Part shown: positions 1 through 10,010 of the stretch, one piece after another
Numbering within the stretch: the stretch's first letter is position 1
How the letters are laid out: every line of letters starts with the position of its first letter
Source: Protostelium mycophagum
Lineage: Eukaryota; Evosea; Variosea; Protosteliida; Protosteliaceae
Direction of reading: 5' to 3'
NCBI GenBank assembly: GCA_002081555.1
Contig: KV921056.1
Location: 1-23,908 of the forward strand
Length of the DNA stretch: 23,908 bases
Made by a program: the position numbers and the translations under genes
The notes under the pieces: model-generated
The model's input: only the letters and a program-made list of their open reading frames with translations
What the model was told of the DNA's origin: nothing
The model's database searches: none

Positions 1-2
1 TC

Positions 3-80
3 AATGCATTTTTGCAAAGCAATGACTTTCGCTCAAGGCTGAGTGAACTGGTGGCCAAGGTTAACAAATTTGTGAGATAA
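3..80 (+). CDS. 3' end of an unidentified upstream gene (partial)
   Basis: An open frame runs in from the left edge and gives 25 residues ending in VAKVNKFVR before a TAA at 78-80. The frame is rich in Leu, Lys, Arg and Ser and looks like a C-terminal helix. An AATAAA follows at 112-117, 32 bases after the stop, which fits the short 3' UTRs elsewhere in the window. Too little is present to name a family. The start and upstream exons lie outside the window. Confidence 0.5.
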   Translation, partial: NAFLQSNDFRSRLSELVAKVNKFVR

Positions 81-253
81 TCATCAATTGTAGAGGGACA
101 AATTTCCTTTGAATAAAACCCTTTTATTGTACTCAAATTAGGATCGCTTGCTTTTACTAAGCTGATTCTAGATCAAATGAGGATTCTAAAATCATCTTTT
201 TAACGTTCCTTTCCTGAGCCAGATTCATTCACCATGCCCAAAATTGATCAGGT

Positions 254-259
254 CACGTG
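254..259. promoter_or_regulatory. E-box (CACGTG) upstream of the FBXO21-like gene
   Basis: A perfect palindromic CACGTG, extended on one side as GTCACGTG, lies about 65 bases before the ATG at 324. This is the core site for Myc/Max, USF and TFE-type bHLH-ZIP factors. Its position in a gap of only about 200 bases between two genes makes a promoter role plausible but unproven. Confidence 0.35.
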
Positions 260-323
260 CGTGTAATTTGCGCAAAATTGAAACGATCAACAATAACACA
301 AACAGAAAGGGAGCATTGTTGGT

Positions 324-2574
324 ATGGCCACGAGTGCAACCACGAATTATTCGGATATTATTCCACAAGAGATCTTGGCTCAAATATTCAAGGAATTGGA
401 CCTCAAATCATTGGTTCGCTGTTCATATGTGTGTCGCTCTTGGTATGCCACCTCTTTAGACCCAGAAACATGGTACACTCAATCAATTGTGATCAATGTG
501 ACAACAACAGGAAAAAACATCTGTCCATGTGGAGGTGCCATCCACGAGTCGATTACGGCGAAGACTTCAGAACTAAAGTGATTCGAAGAGTCAAACAAGA
601 TAGAGAGGTTCGATTCTATTAGTCATTTGGCACTGAGATTCAGCTGTAGGTACCTAGGCTTCTGTCAGAGATGACACTCTCCTTAGAAAATAGAAATAAG
701 CTATTGAGAGTCTTTCTGTCTCGGTAAGGACAGCACATGACAATGTAATCTCACATTCTTCGAGGGAAGGTGACGTCATACGAGATCCACTTGAAATAGT
801 AGACCAACTCTTCTTCCACACACAAGACAAAAAGGATCACAAAAACCTGGGTGTCACTCATCAAGCTCGGTAAGACAACCGGAGTGTTGAGATCATAAAA
901 TTTGTGTCTTGGCTTGGCCGACAAAACACGATCCTCGGGGTTGATGTTTATTCTTGAAATAATCATCTCAAAATTTAGATCTACAGGATGTTGTTACAGA
1001 CGATAAACCAACAGGAGATATGTTTGGACTGGGAGGAAATGTACCAGAGCCATTCTCCTCTGATTTCCAAGTATTTTGGCGGGAAAAACCCTCACACGTC
1101 AGAATCGGTGGCGATGCTAGAGGTTGGAGCATATCTTATTGCAAGGTGATTTATTGTATTATATTTGAAAGCATGTGCCCTGACCGGTTGTAGATGGTCA
1201 GATCCATTTTTAGACCATAAGATCATCACTTCGCAGCTTGATGAGGTACATTTTTACTTCTAAATGATCACTAGCAAAAACATTTATTTTATCAGATAGA
1301 ACTCTGCTCTTTTTAAAACAAATCTGTGGCAACAAACAATCATCTGTATCCATGAAATCTCATTTACAACGATGTAGTTGGCGTCACAAGTCAGAGCACA
1401 CTTGACAGAAGAAGCTTCAGAAGACCAAAAATTGGCCACAGCAACTCACGTCCTTTTCCACGAATTGAAATATTGTGGTGATACCACTGGTTATTATCAC
1501 CCGAGTAACAGTTACATCCACAGAATCCTGGAGAAAAGGAGTGGGATACCCATCACCCTGTGCTTGTTATTAATCTTTGGTGAGTTGTAGATGTGGGTTT
1601 TATTGGGGTGAAACTGAAGAGATAGTGGGGGGGAGGATCGGTCTAAATTTAGAACCGATAGGGTTTCCCGGTCATTTTTTGGCACGGCTGAAACGCAAAG
1701 AGGTGATTTTTCTAAGAAGATTCAAATACCAAGATATTTTCCCGCCAAAACCCTTTGTGAATTGTACAGACCCCGAGTCCATCTACAACTTCAGGAAACG
1801 GGTCTTACGTACAAGACTGTACCTACATAGACGCCTTCTACCAAGGCAAGACGAGATCCGAAGAGGATTGCCTCAGCCAACTCACTCCACTTGGCGGATT
1901 ACCACAAGATCTATTCAATGTCACGGCACCACACCTCGTATTCATGAGGATGTTACAGTAGGTCTTATGGTTCTATTAACCAAAAGTACATTTCGTTGCG
2001 GCTCACCAAGAAATTATATCTTCCAAAAGCAAAAGATCCTCGAAATTTATTTGGACAGATTTGACAATGAGCAGTAATCTGTTGCATTCGTTTCAGAGGG
2101 TACAGAGAAATCAAGATGTACTCAGCATTTTGAAAGAGATGGAGAAGGTGAGTCTTTTAGTCCAACAAATACAATGCGACTCCAGATGTAGCAAAGAACC
2201 ACAAATATTGATATAGAGTCAGGTGTGTGAAGTGTCCGGGACACCGGTTCAAGGGAATGAATCCATGGTGCAATCACTGTGTGAGGCCGGTGAATACCAA
2301 AACGCAATAGAATACATTGAAAAAAGGTGAGCATCTACAACCAGACAATATAACGAATAAATACACATCTACAACGAGACAAAGGTTCAGCCATCCGGGG
2401 AGAGTCAAAGAACTTTCTGAAAAAGTGAAGAGAATGGAGGAGGCTCAAAGACACAAAAATACCAAGATAAGATCCAGGGAATATCCAGAATACAGCAGAT
2501 TGAAATTCCATGTGAGTTTAAAATTTAAAAAATGCAGAGCGCGGCAACAATCTCCGGCCGAAGAAAAATGCTGA
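324..2574 (+). CDS. F-box plus SirB1/transglutaminase-like protein, FBXO21-like
   Basis: Eleven exons join in phase to 479 residues: 324-577, 694-723, 765-869, 987-1145, 1194-1245, 1378-1579, 1620-1702, 1770-1957, 2075-2147, 2223-2326, 2385-2574. Residues about 10-55 form an F-box (IIPQEILAQIFKEL, then a Cys-Arg-Ser-Trp turn), which in this family binds SKP1 in an SCF ubiquitin ligase. The middle holds the SirB1 / transglutaminase-like domain of FBXO21, seen as YYHPSNSYIHRILEKRSGIP, then GLNLEPIGFPGHF and TYIDAFYQGK. A short TPR-like helical tail follows, ending in Lys/Glu-rich sequence. Vertebrate FBXO21 is about 620 residues and carries a C-terminal YccV/HemiMeth-DNA-binding domain; none is seen here before the stop, so the SirB1 part looks as much like the bacterial SirB1 proteins. 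The junctions before residue 100 are the least certain. Confidence 0.8.
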
Positions 2575-2618
2575 ATGATTGTTTTATTTTTATGAAAAAT
2601 ATTAAAATAATAGTTGGG

Positions 2619-2626
2619 TGACGTCA
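2619..2626. promoter_or_regulatory. CRE/ATF-type palindrome before the small gene at 2641
   Basis: TGACGTCA, the perfect cAMP-response element, ends 14 bases before the ATG at 2641 and 45 bases after the FBXO21-like stop. The space between the two genes is only 66 bases, so this site lies in the only room available for a promoter. Function is inferred from the motif alone. Confidence 0.35.
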
Positions 2627-2640
2627 TCATCTATCGAACT

Positions 2641-3230
2641 ATGGCCGCAAAGGGCGTCATCGGTGAGTCTTTCCTGAAATTTCACGGAAAGTTCTGACTT
2701 TTCATAGTGGGATACAGTGAGCTGTTTGGAATTTTCCCGCCATTTTTGACCCAGTGTAGATGAAGATTTGACTTATCAGGTGCTATTTGACTCTGCACAT
2801 CACGCTATCACGATTAGAGGTAACATCTAAACATTCCTCAAACTATAAGACACCAGAGGCCTAAAATGCCAATCAAATATACATGATATAAATGTTACAT
2901 GGCATCTCTATTGCGGCATCTTGCAAGACACAGCTGCCAACCACATAGAAACAGTCTTTCACTGTCCTTCTATATTGATGCACGAATATAGAGGATGTCA
3001 CTGATAGAGGATAGTTCCTGAAGGGACGATAAAACATACATCGGACAAATTTCCCATAGAAAATGTACAGATCGGTGAATATTTCCAAGAATTTGACCAA
3101 GAAAAGTAAGAAAATTCTTTAAAATAGTTAAATTTCACCTTTTTTATGCAAAAAAATGAAATAATTGATATTTGTCAGTTGTAGATATGTACCGAATCAG
3201 TGGCTGCAGAAATTGTATCCACATCTATAA
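2641..3230 (+). CDS. Unidentified small protein (about 109 aa, six exons)
   Basis: I do not recognise the family. A phase-consistent model uses 2641-2662, a 9-base exon 2708-2716, 2760-2819, 2859-2953, 3008-3105 and 3185-3230, giving 109 residues that start MAAKGVIVGYNEDLTYQV and end WLQKLYPHL. The middle reads as ordinary mixed-charge protein (VTWHLYCGILQDTAANHIET, then IENVQIGEYFQEFDQEK). The last acceptor is GTTGTAG. The weak points are the 9-base exon and the 2954-3007 intron, whose donor (ACA/GTCTTT) is poor; without that intron the frame stops soon after. No signal peptide or membrane segment is seen. It ends 38 bases before the stop codon of the convergent SPC24 gene. Confidence 0.5.
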
Positions 3231-3268
3231 AGTACTCAGTAGAATGAAAAGAACAATATACGGTTTTA

Positions 3269-3986
3269 TTAAGGCAAGATCGACCATAAATGTTGGCTGA
3301 TTTCGGGCATGCTGGTGACGGTTGGGTCGAGTTCAAAGTTCTTTACCTTGTTTTTCTTGGAATTCGTCACGACTGCAAAGTGTGAATGCTTTTGTAGAAA
3401 AGAAGTGAACTTACAGCCCTTGATGAGATCAGAGTTCTCGTCCCATGTTATGGGCGCGATGACTTTGTACAAGTGGAGAGAATTGACGGCGGTGTTATTC
3501 TGCTTTTTGTGTGTCTTCTCGCTCGTCACCATCTGAACAAAATGAGATTTGGATGAAGAATTATGCAAAGAATGAATACCTCGGTGAGGGTGTCCTTGTT
3601 CTTTTGTTTCATTTCCTTGATGGACTCTTCTAGTTCTCTAATCTGTGCCTCCATGGCAGAGATATTGTCAGATGCTTTGGTCTTCTCTCGGAACATTTCT
3701 TTCATGCGCTTCTCATGATACTCTGGTGGTTCTTTACGGTGAGATTCCTGCTCACATTTTTGGACTTTGGAATTCAAAGCTGTGATCGTCAGACAGAACA
3801 TATAATGGTGAGATAGAACTCACCTCTGAGATGTTCCACCGCTTGTGTCTCCTTCTTTCTTTGGATGTTTGTTATATCGGCCATCACTTTTTGAATCGAA
3901 AAGGCCCTCTGAGCGTCTTCATCCCTCGATAATTGAGATGTAAGTTTGTAGAACATCTCGTCCATATCTATCATCTGTTGTTGCAT
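3269..3986 (-). CDS. SPC24: Kinetochore protein Spc24 homologue
   Basis: Three exons on the minus strand (3986-3824, 3779-3580, 3532-3269) join in phase to 208 residues, close to the roughly 200 of animal Spc24. The N-terminal 140 residues are Glu/Lys/Gln-rich heptad coiled coil (for example MEAQIRELEESIKEMKQK). The C-terminal globular RWD-like head matches Spc24: LHLYKVIAPITWDENSDLIK is followed by a Phe-Glu-Leu-Asp strand and a terminal QHLWSILP, equivalent to the vertebrate DYLWSLV end. In the family this head pairs with Spc25 in the Ndc80 complex and recruits it to CENP-T or Mis12 at kinetochores. The first ATG is at 3986; an in-frame stop lies just upstream. Introns are 44 and 47 bases. 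The TAA stop is itself the start of an AATAAAA signal. It shares a divergent promoter with the gene at 4102. Confidence 0.88.
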
Positions 3987-4101
3987 GTCGATCGTGTCCA
4001 ACCGAAATCAAAAATGAATCTTGGCGCCAAAAAACCTCCGTGTTGCGTGACCTCACTTACGTAAGGATTAAAATAATAAAATCTTCACTTTCTTTTCAAT
4101 C
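3987..4101. promoter_or_regulatory. Divergent promoter between SPC24 and the gene at 4102
   Basis: Only 115 bases separate the two start codons. They contain TTGGCGCCAA at 4021-4030, a perfect palindrome followed by four A and close to the E2F consensus, and TTACGTAA at 4057-4064, the perfect PAR-bZIP / C/EBP-type site, with TGACCTCA just before it. An E2F site fits a mitotic gene such as SPC24. No TATA box is evident. Motif assignment is by eye. Confidence 0.5.
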
Positions 4102-5862
4102 ATGGCAGGACTCCCTTTCCCTGCAGCTTATCCTCCAGTTACAGCCCTTGTTCCACCAACGTATCACTGGTGGCACGGCTCAGCAGGAGGAACTACCAAC
4201 GAATCACACGCGAGGAAATTCTATCACAAACTTAATGATCCCAAACAAGACAAGATCAGCTATCAAAATGCTTCACTACTCGTTAGGGATAGAGTTGCTG
4301 CAGAGATGAAGATCACTGCTGACGAATTGGGCAATGTTTTACAAGATATCAAGGTATTAGATCATTCCCTCTCGTTATCTTAAAAGAGCTGTAGGTCCGT
4401 ATTTTCGATTTCTCAGTGGATGGAGAGCTTGCCAACATCCTCGAGACGCTCGGCTTCAAACCAGAAGTAGTGAAGCCATTTCAGGTAACTTTCTTCCATC
4501 GGTCGAGCCGGTCTTGGATTCTCACGTCCCTAAATGACTTAGGTCCCTTCTTATTTGATCCAAAACAAACTAGCGCCGAATCAGATCGTGTTTATCTCTG
4601 GATTATTCCAAATGCAACCCAGAGAAGTCTTCCAGGTATGATTCACATCCTTAATCACTAGATATTTGTTTTTGGTTTGCACTGCGGCAGAGCTGCGCGA
4701 GATGACAATTTGGAGTAAAGCGCTGTTATTTGTCGTCTTGAATCATTTTAATTCATTTACGATCATTCGTTGATCATTTCCTTCAGGCTCTGAACACATT
4801 CGTGAATGAGGGAGGACGTCTCATCTTCTTAAACTGTACATCCGGTGCCTTACCTCTATGTTTCGGTCCAAAGATCGTCCCAGGTGAATGATATGATTCA
4901 CGTGATGAATACAATACTGAATTCTCAGCCGCACCTTCTACTGTAACAAAAGCGACGATCCGTTTAATCGCAGATAGAGAGCTCTTCAGTGGTTTTGATC
5001 CATCTGAACAGATCGATCTGGAACAAGCCAGGTGAGAGATGATTCATCTCTCATCCTTATTCATGCTGCACGTTATAACTTTGTAAATCTTGGCGAATAT
5101 CTGAGACATTCATTCTGATTGTGTGATGGATCCGAAAATCACATCTCATCTCGATCTCATTTTCCGCAGAGAATCAGTAGATGTTAAAGACAAGACCGAC
5201 TGTAAAGTCCTCGCAAAGATTGTTGGATACAGAGATGAGCCTCTTCTATCCAAGATGAAGCAGGGTGATGGCTTCGTCTACGTCATGACATCAAAACTGC
5301 GCACCACAGAAAAGGTAAAAACTTAAACCTCCTCTGTACATCATTTCCTGTGGCTTTACCCCCATCTACAACGTTGTAGATGGATAAAATACAAAGTCCA
5401 TCACGTCGATAAAACATCAAGTTTATAAATGAAATAACGGCGTATAGAAAGTGGAAAACCTGAGAGAGTATTTGATAAAGCGCGGGGCCTCCCCCATCAC
5501 CTTGTCCACTTGGGAATGCGCCAACAATGTTGGTTTCAAGGGTGAGTGTTTCGTGATATCTCAATCCATCACATGACATCATGACATATTGTCGTATCTA
5601 TTCTTAGTACCATGAATGACGTGTACAGGGACGATCACAGCAGCGGTCAGCATATTCCCCGTCTTTGAAGTGTTGGTCAAGTTGTTGGTCAAAGAGGCAG
5701 AGCTGATGAAGACTTACTTTGAGTCAAAGCAAGAAGAGAACCACGAAGGTCAAGAGGAACAAGTGGTGAGTAGACCTGATTCTGTTGTATGAAGGCGACT
5801 GATGTTCCAAGTTACCACCCCAGATGCAACAAGGACAAGAGTCTCAGCAGATGAACGAATAA
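4102..5862 (+). CDS. Unidentified protein, possible class I glutamine-amidotransferase-like fold
   Basis: Nine exons (4102-4353, 4395-4484, 4543-4635, 4787-4883, 4929-5031, 5170-5314, 5448-5541, 5629-5765, 5824-5862) close in phase to 349 residues. The first 85 residues start with a Pro/Tyr/Trp-rich stretch (AYPPVTALVPPTYHWWHGSA) and continue as a helical domain. Residues about 90-200 alternate strands and helices as in ThuA / IFT52-GIFT / GATase1-like folds: IFDFSVDGELANILETLGF, NQIVFISGLFQMQPREVF, then NEGGRLIFLNC, but I see no catalytic Cys-His-Glu triad I can place. A third region ends in a hydrophobic helix near 310-325, and the tail is Glu/Gln-rich. No signal peptide is seen. I cannot name the family. 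The TAA stop lies inside the AATAAA at 5859-5864. The 4636-4786 intron is unusually long (151 bases). Confidence 0.8.
5363..5382. repeat. Perfect 20-base palindrome made of two inverted decamers
   Basis: Two copies of the decamer GTTGTAGATG meet head to head (CATCTACAAC followed directly by GTTGTAGATG) inside the 5315-5447 intron. In RNA the two halves could pair as a hairpin with little or no loop. The same decamer occurs singly at eight other places in the window. Confidence 0.9.
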
Positions 5863-5910
5863 AATCGGTCTTTGTTGGATTTTTATAGACCTGAGTTGGT
5901 GTTCAGAACA

Positions 5911-7027
5911 ATGATGCATGTTGATTCAGCGAATGTTTTCAAGTCTCCCGGAAGCAAATCTTGGATGATGGAGGGCCAAGGGTATGCAGAGGGGATATCT
6001 GAATACATCGCCAAAAATCCTGGCGAGCTTTCCATCCAAGTGAAAGATCTGATCGAGCTCTCCAAAGTACCAAAACATTGGGAAGAATGGTGGGAAGGGA
6101 CGGTGTGTGACTGCAAAGACATCGAATTCTTAGTGATGAAATGTTAGGTTGGAGATAGACGTGGGGTGTTTCCAAAGATACATTGCAGATGGTTATACGA
6201 ATTGTCAGTCTGCATAGCTAAACACCAACGTGATGCCACTAGTGAGACTGAGCTCTCTTTCACACAAGGTGACATCATCACTGTCCATGAGAAAGGACCT
6301 TCTGATTTGTATTACGGTTCTGTAAGTCCATTGTATCATCATATTTTGACTCTGGTGCAGGTCAATCACGAATTGGGATGGTTTCCGAAGAATCTATGTG
6401 AAGAAGTTTGGTCAAAGCAAGGAGAACTCTTCAGAATATTTTTAATGCAATTAAATGTGAGGAGAATGACGTGAAAGCGCCATTAATGTTACTTTAGTTG
6501 ATGACCATTTTAAATCCATTGAAAAAGATTCAAGTTGAAACATTGACGTCCCTCAGTAAGACAACACGCGAACAAATGCTCTCTGCTGGGTGAAGTTTTA
6601 AGCATTTTCATAAATGCAAAATATCCTGATCGTCGCAGCCTCGCGAACATCCATGTCCGGGTCATTGAGGAACATCTCTCCAACTACATCAAAGCAAATT
6701 GCAGAATATGTACAAATGATGATCTGCACTGTGATCACTGGCAGATCATTACGGATGAAGAGAATGATGACACTTTTGATTGTCTTAAAGATGGTGAGGA
6801 TATATCTGTTGCGAAGGCGATATTTGATTTTGAACCGGAGGGACCAACAGAAATCTCATTGAAGGTCAACGACGTGATCATCGTCTATAAGAAACATGCA
6901 AAGGGGTGGTGGCACGGATGGGTGAGCTAAAAATAGATCAAATCTGGTGAGCTGACACATTCAGGCTCGCAACAATGTCGGCTGGTTTCCAGGTTCTTAT
7001 TGCAAAGAATTAAATATACAATCATAG
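5911..7027 (+). CDS. Three-SH3-domain adaptor protein
   Basis: Six exons (5911-6102, 6148-6321, 6361-6456, 6498-6589, 6639-6921, 6965-7027) close to 299 residues. SH3-1 (about 25-80) reads SEYIAKNPGELSIQVKD, then WWEGT and GVFPKIHC; SH3-2 (about 82-140) reads CIAKHQ, ETELSFTQGDII, then GWFPKNLCEE; SH3-3 (about 236-296) reads AKAIFDFEPEGPTEIS, WWHGW and VGWFPGSYCKEL. Each has the acidic RT loop, Trp pair and terminal Pro expected for binding Pro-rich peptides. Residues about 140-215 form a Leu-rich helical linker. No SH2, DH or kinase domain is present, so it looks like a small scaffold; I cannot pair it with a named orthologue. Each SH3 is split by an intron at the same place, just after the conserved Trp-containing strand. 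AATAAA is at 7080-7085. Confidence 0.8.
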
Positions 7028-7366
7028 ACTTGCACGTGATGCTTGTGTCTGTACATAGCACTGAGGATGTTTGACGAAAAATAAACACAAAAAACTTGCA
7101 CTTATTGTTCCATTTTGTCAGGGAGTTTGGCGCTCAGTTTAGATGAATTTGATCAATTATTTTCATCAAAACATCTTTTAATCTGTTTATGGTGCACGCT
7201 GTACAATGAATCCCTACTTTTCGTGTCTGTTGCTCATGCGGTTAATTCTTGAGCAATCTCTGAAGATGTCATGTGACGCTCCTCTGAACTTAATGCCTCG
7301 AGTTGGTGATCATTTCGACAGCTCAGCTTGGCCAGTTGTAGATCTGAGTCAAAAAAGTTTTGTCAT
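7028..7366. other. Intergenic region: SH3-gene 3' UTR and MON1 upstream region
   Basis: The 339 bases hold the SH3-gene poly(A) signal (AATAAA, 7080-7085) and then the MON1 upstream region. TCATGTGA at 7269-7276 matches the M-box core bound by MITF/TFE factors. GTTGTAGAT at 7335-7343 resembles the acceptor sequence of real introns nearby, so MON1 may have an untranslated first exon here, but no donor can be fixed. No convincing ORF is seen. Confidence 0.4.
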
Positions 7367-9849
7367 ATGATGTCGAGAATTAACAACATGGCCGATCTGA
7401 GCGAGGATCTCCAAGATCCCTTCTTGGCAGAATCACAAACGCAGGAGGAATTAAAGAGGAAGAGTGACGCCACCTTTGCAGATTCGGATGGAGATGAATC
7501 GCAGCTGGCGCTCAATACCTCTCTGAGATTAGACCAAAATGCAGATCTGAACGTGTCAAGTAACACCTTTAGTGAAGGGGAAAATGATACACCAACGAAG
7601 AGGCCACCCTCCAAGATAATTCCTCAAGATCAACAGGGAACAGAACCGCCAAAGGAGGATAATTTCGGTCGTAAATATCAAGAAGAAGGTATTCTATCGA
7701 TTACGATTTTTTAGATAAATGACTTGGTCTTCTGTGGTTGACACAGAGTCGCGATCTGATTTCAATCATCAGACTCTTCACATCCCAATTGGGTCAAACA
7801 TAAGAAGCACGTGTTCGCATTGAGTCTTGCTGGAAAGCCCATCTATTCCCGTTATGGGGATGAGCAGAATTTGGCACCTTTCATGGGGGCTTTAACCGCT
7901 ATGGTTTCCTTTGTTCAAGCCATGAATGACAACTTAAGGTATTACATTCTCAGATTATCAATTATACTCCTCGATTCCTTGTGAATGATGCATTAAATTC
8001 GAACTTGCTCGATTTTGATCCCATCAACTGCGAGAATAAAAATCCTTTCAAAATCACATGAAAATGAAACCAGAACGAAGTTCCAAAAAGGCGCGAAAAA
8101 TGATTTTTTGATTTTTAAACAACAGATACGTCGTAGCAGGCGTCCACCGCTTCGTCTTTCTGGTGCGTGGCAGTATCATCTTGGTGAGCGTCAGCAGAAC
8201 AGATGAGCCCGTCACACACATCGCGTCACAGTTGAATTACATTTACAGCCAGATTATCTCTATCTTAACGGCTGGTGTCAATCAAATCTTCGACAGAAAG
8301 CCCAATTTCGATTTACGCAGGTAAATCATTTTTTTAAACATTTTTTACTGCGGTTATGTCGTCATGACAAAAATACTACAAATCTCCAAGAAATAAAACT
8401 TCCTTTGGATTGTAGAATGACGTGTACAGTTTGCTCGGCGGTGGTGACAGATTTTTAGACAGTCTGAACAGCCTCATGGACCACGACTTCTCCTTCTTAT
8501 TGAGTTCTATACACTGCCTGCGCCTTCCGCACCAGACACGAGAGAGGATTGCCGCGGCACTACAATCTGCACAACATTCAGAGCTGCTGTATTCTATTCT
8601 GATCGCGGGGCATCAGCTCATCAACCTCATAAGGCCGAAGAAATACGTTCTACAACCAGGTGAATTTTCATCGAAATTTCATGTATTGTACATCTACAAC
8701 ACAGTAGAATAAGATATTTTTGTACAATATCAGAATTATTCATTTTATTTTTTACCTTTTCTGACGTTGTACAGCCGATCTACATCTCGTCATGAACTTC
8801 GTACACGCCTCCACCGCCTTCCGTTCCGGGAACGAGAGCTGGACCCCCCTCTGCCTGCCGAAATTCAATGATACCGGATTTCTGCACGCTTACGTGTGCT
8901 TCATCGCGCCTGAAGTGTGCCTGTTGTTGTTATCTACGAAGCAAGAATGTTTCTTTGAACTTTCTTCGTGCAAGTCGATTATAACCCAGGTGAGATATCT
9001 CGATATGATGTGTTGCGTTGTCAATGTACAGCTTTGTGTAGTGTTCCCTGCAATGAAATTTCACAAAGAGACGGACATACTGCAGCAGAGCTGTATACAT
9101 AAAGACATACGCGGCAGTACAGATATGGTCATCTTTGACATTTTGATATTAGTATTGAGTTGTCCATCTGCTGTGTTGCGAAGCAGCCGAAAGATGATGG
9201 AAGAACGTTCAAAACATCAATATAAAAATAGCCCTGTCAATATGACATTTCTGACATTCGACAGGGGTTAACAATAAGGGGGTCAGGGATGTCCAGTCCA
9301 CAAGCCACACTCATGGATGATATCATGAAAGCGTACGAGAACCCCGACTACTCTGTCGGTATGACGTCATGTATTTTGAACTGTCATGATGACATCCATC
9401 AGCCGAACTAAATATTGTGGGATTGTTACATTTTGTATACAAATCAAAAGGAACACTGCAGTACACCTGTCCACGTTTTGAAGCACCTTACCACACTGCA
9501 AAAGAACAGAAGAGGTGATCTTCATCCTCTTTATTTGAATGACCATCAACGATCATCTCGGAATCGATGAGTCAATATCTCAGCATGATGTCTGATGGAC
9601 AACAGATTATATAGAATGTATCAACGCGTGCACCGAAGGACGCATGGCATAAAGACACCACACAAAGTATACTACCAAGTCTCTCAACTCGAGACTTTTG
9701 TCGGCTGGGTGACCGCAGGCTTCGAGCTCTTTGCCGTTTTCAGCCCATTAGAATCGAAGAATCTTTGTATCAAGGGATGTAATGATATCTTGAAGTGGAT
9801 CAAGAATGAGGAAGATTCTGTCATGATCATACACTCTCCCGTATGGTAA
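7367..9849 (+). CDS. MON1: Vacuolar fusion protein MON1 homologue
   Basis: MON1 forms with CCZ1 the guanine-nucleotide exchange factor for Rab7 on late endosomes. Exons: 7367-7688, 7773-7938, 8126-8320, 8430-8659, 8775-8989, 9265-9358, 9403-9514, 9606-9849. The first 110 residues are acidic, Ser-rich and disordered, as in the family. Three longin-type regions follow. Longin 1 contains HKKHVFALSLAGKPIYSRYG and later SQLNYIYSQIISILT; the second contains WTPLCLPKFNDTGFLHAYV; the third contains DYSVAELNIVGLLHFVYKSK and ends GFELFAVFSPLES, then WIKNEEDSVMIIHSP. All align in order with animal MON1A/B. ATG 7388 has a better context than 7367 and could be the start. The exon at 9265 is the least sure; the intron before it is long (275 bases). 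TAA lies two bases before AATAAA. Confidence 0.92.
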
Positions 9850-10010
9850 AATAAAAGGTCGTTCGATATGCTTTTAGACATCCTCATCTTTCGGCCTCTT
9901 TTGCATCTTGGAAGATGGAACTCGCTGTTGGTCCGACCAATTGAGACTAAGATTTCCCGCCAAATTTCGCGGTTGAAATAGCAGACAGTTTGTGGCCTAA
10001 ACGTGATGAG
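9850..10010. promoter_or_regulatory. CCDC61 promoter with E2F-like and CCAAT motifs
   Basis: Only 161 bases separate the MON1 stop from the CCDC61 ATG, including the MON1 AATAAA. TTTCCCGCC at 9953-9961 is a consensus E2F/DP site, TTTCGCGG follows at 9965-9972, and a CCAAT box with the sequence GACCAATTG lies about 15 bases upstream. This E2F plus CCAAT layout is typical of cell-cycle promoters in animals and suits a centriole/basal-body gene. Confidence 0.45.

Noticed and set aside
1249-1377. Extra FBXO21 exon in the 129-base intron
   Set aside because: All three frames break or give sequence that does not fit SirB1 proteins, while joining 1245 to 1378 gives a continuous match.
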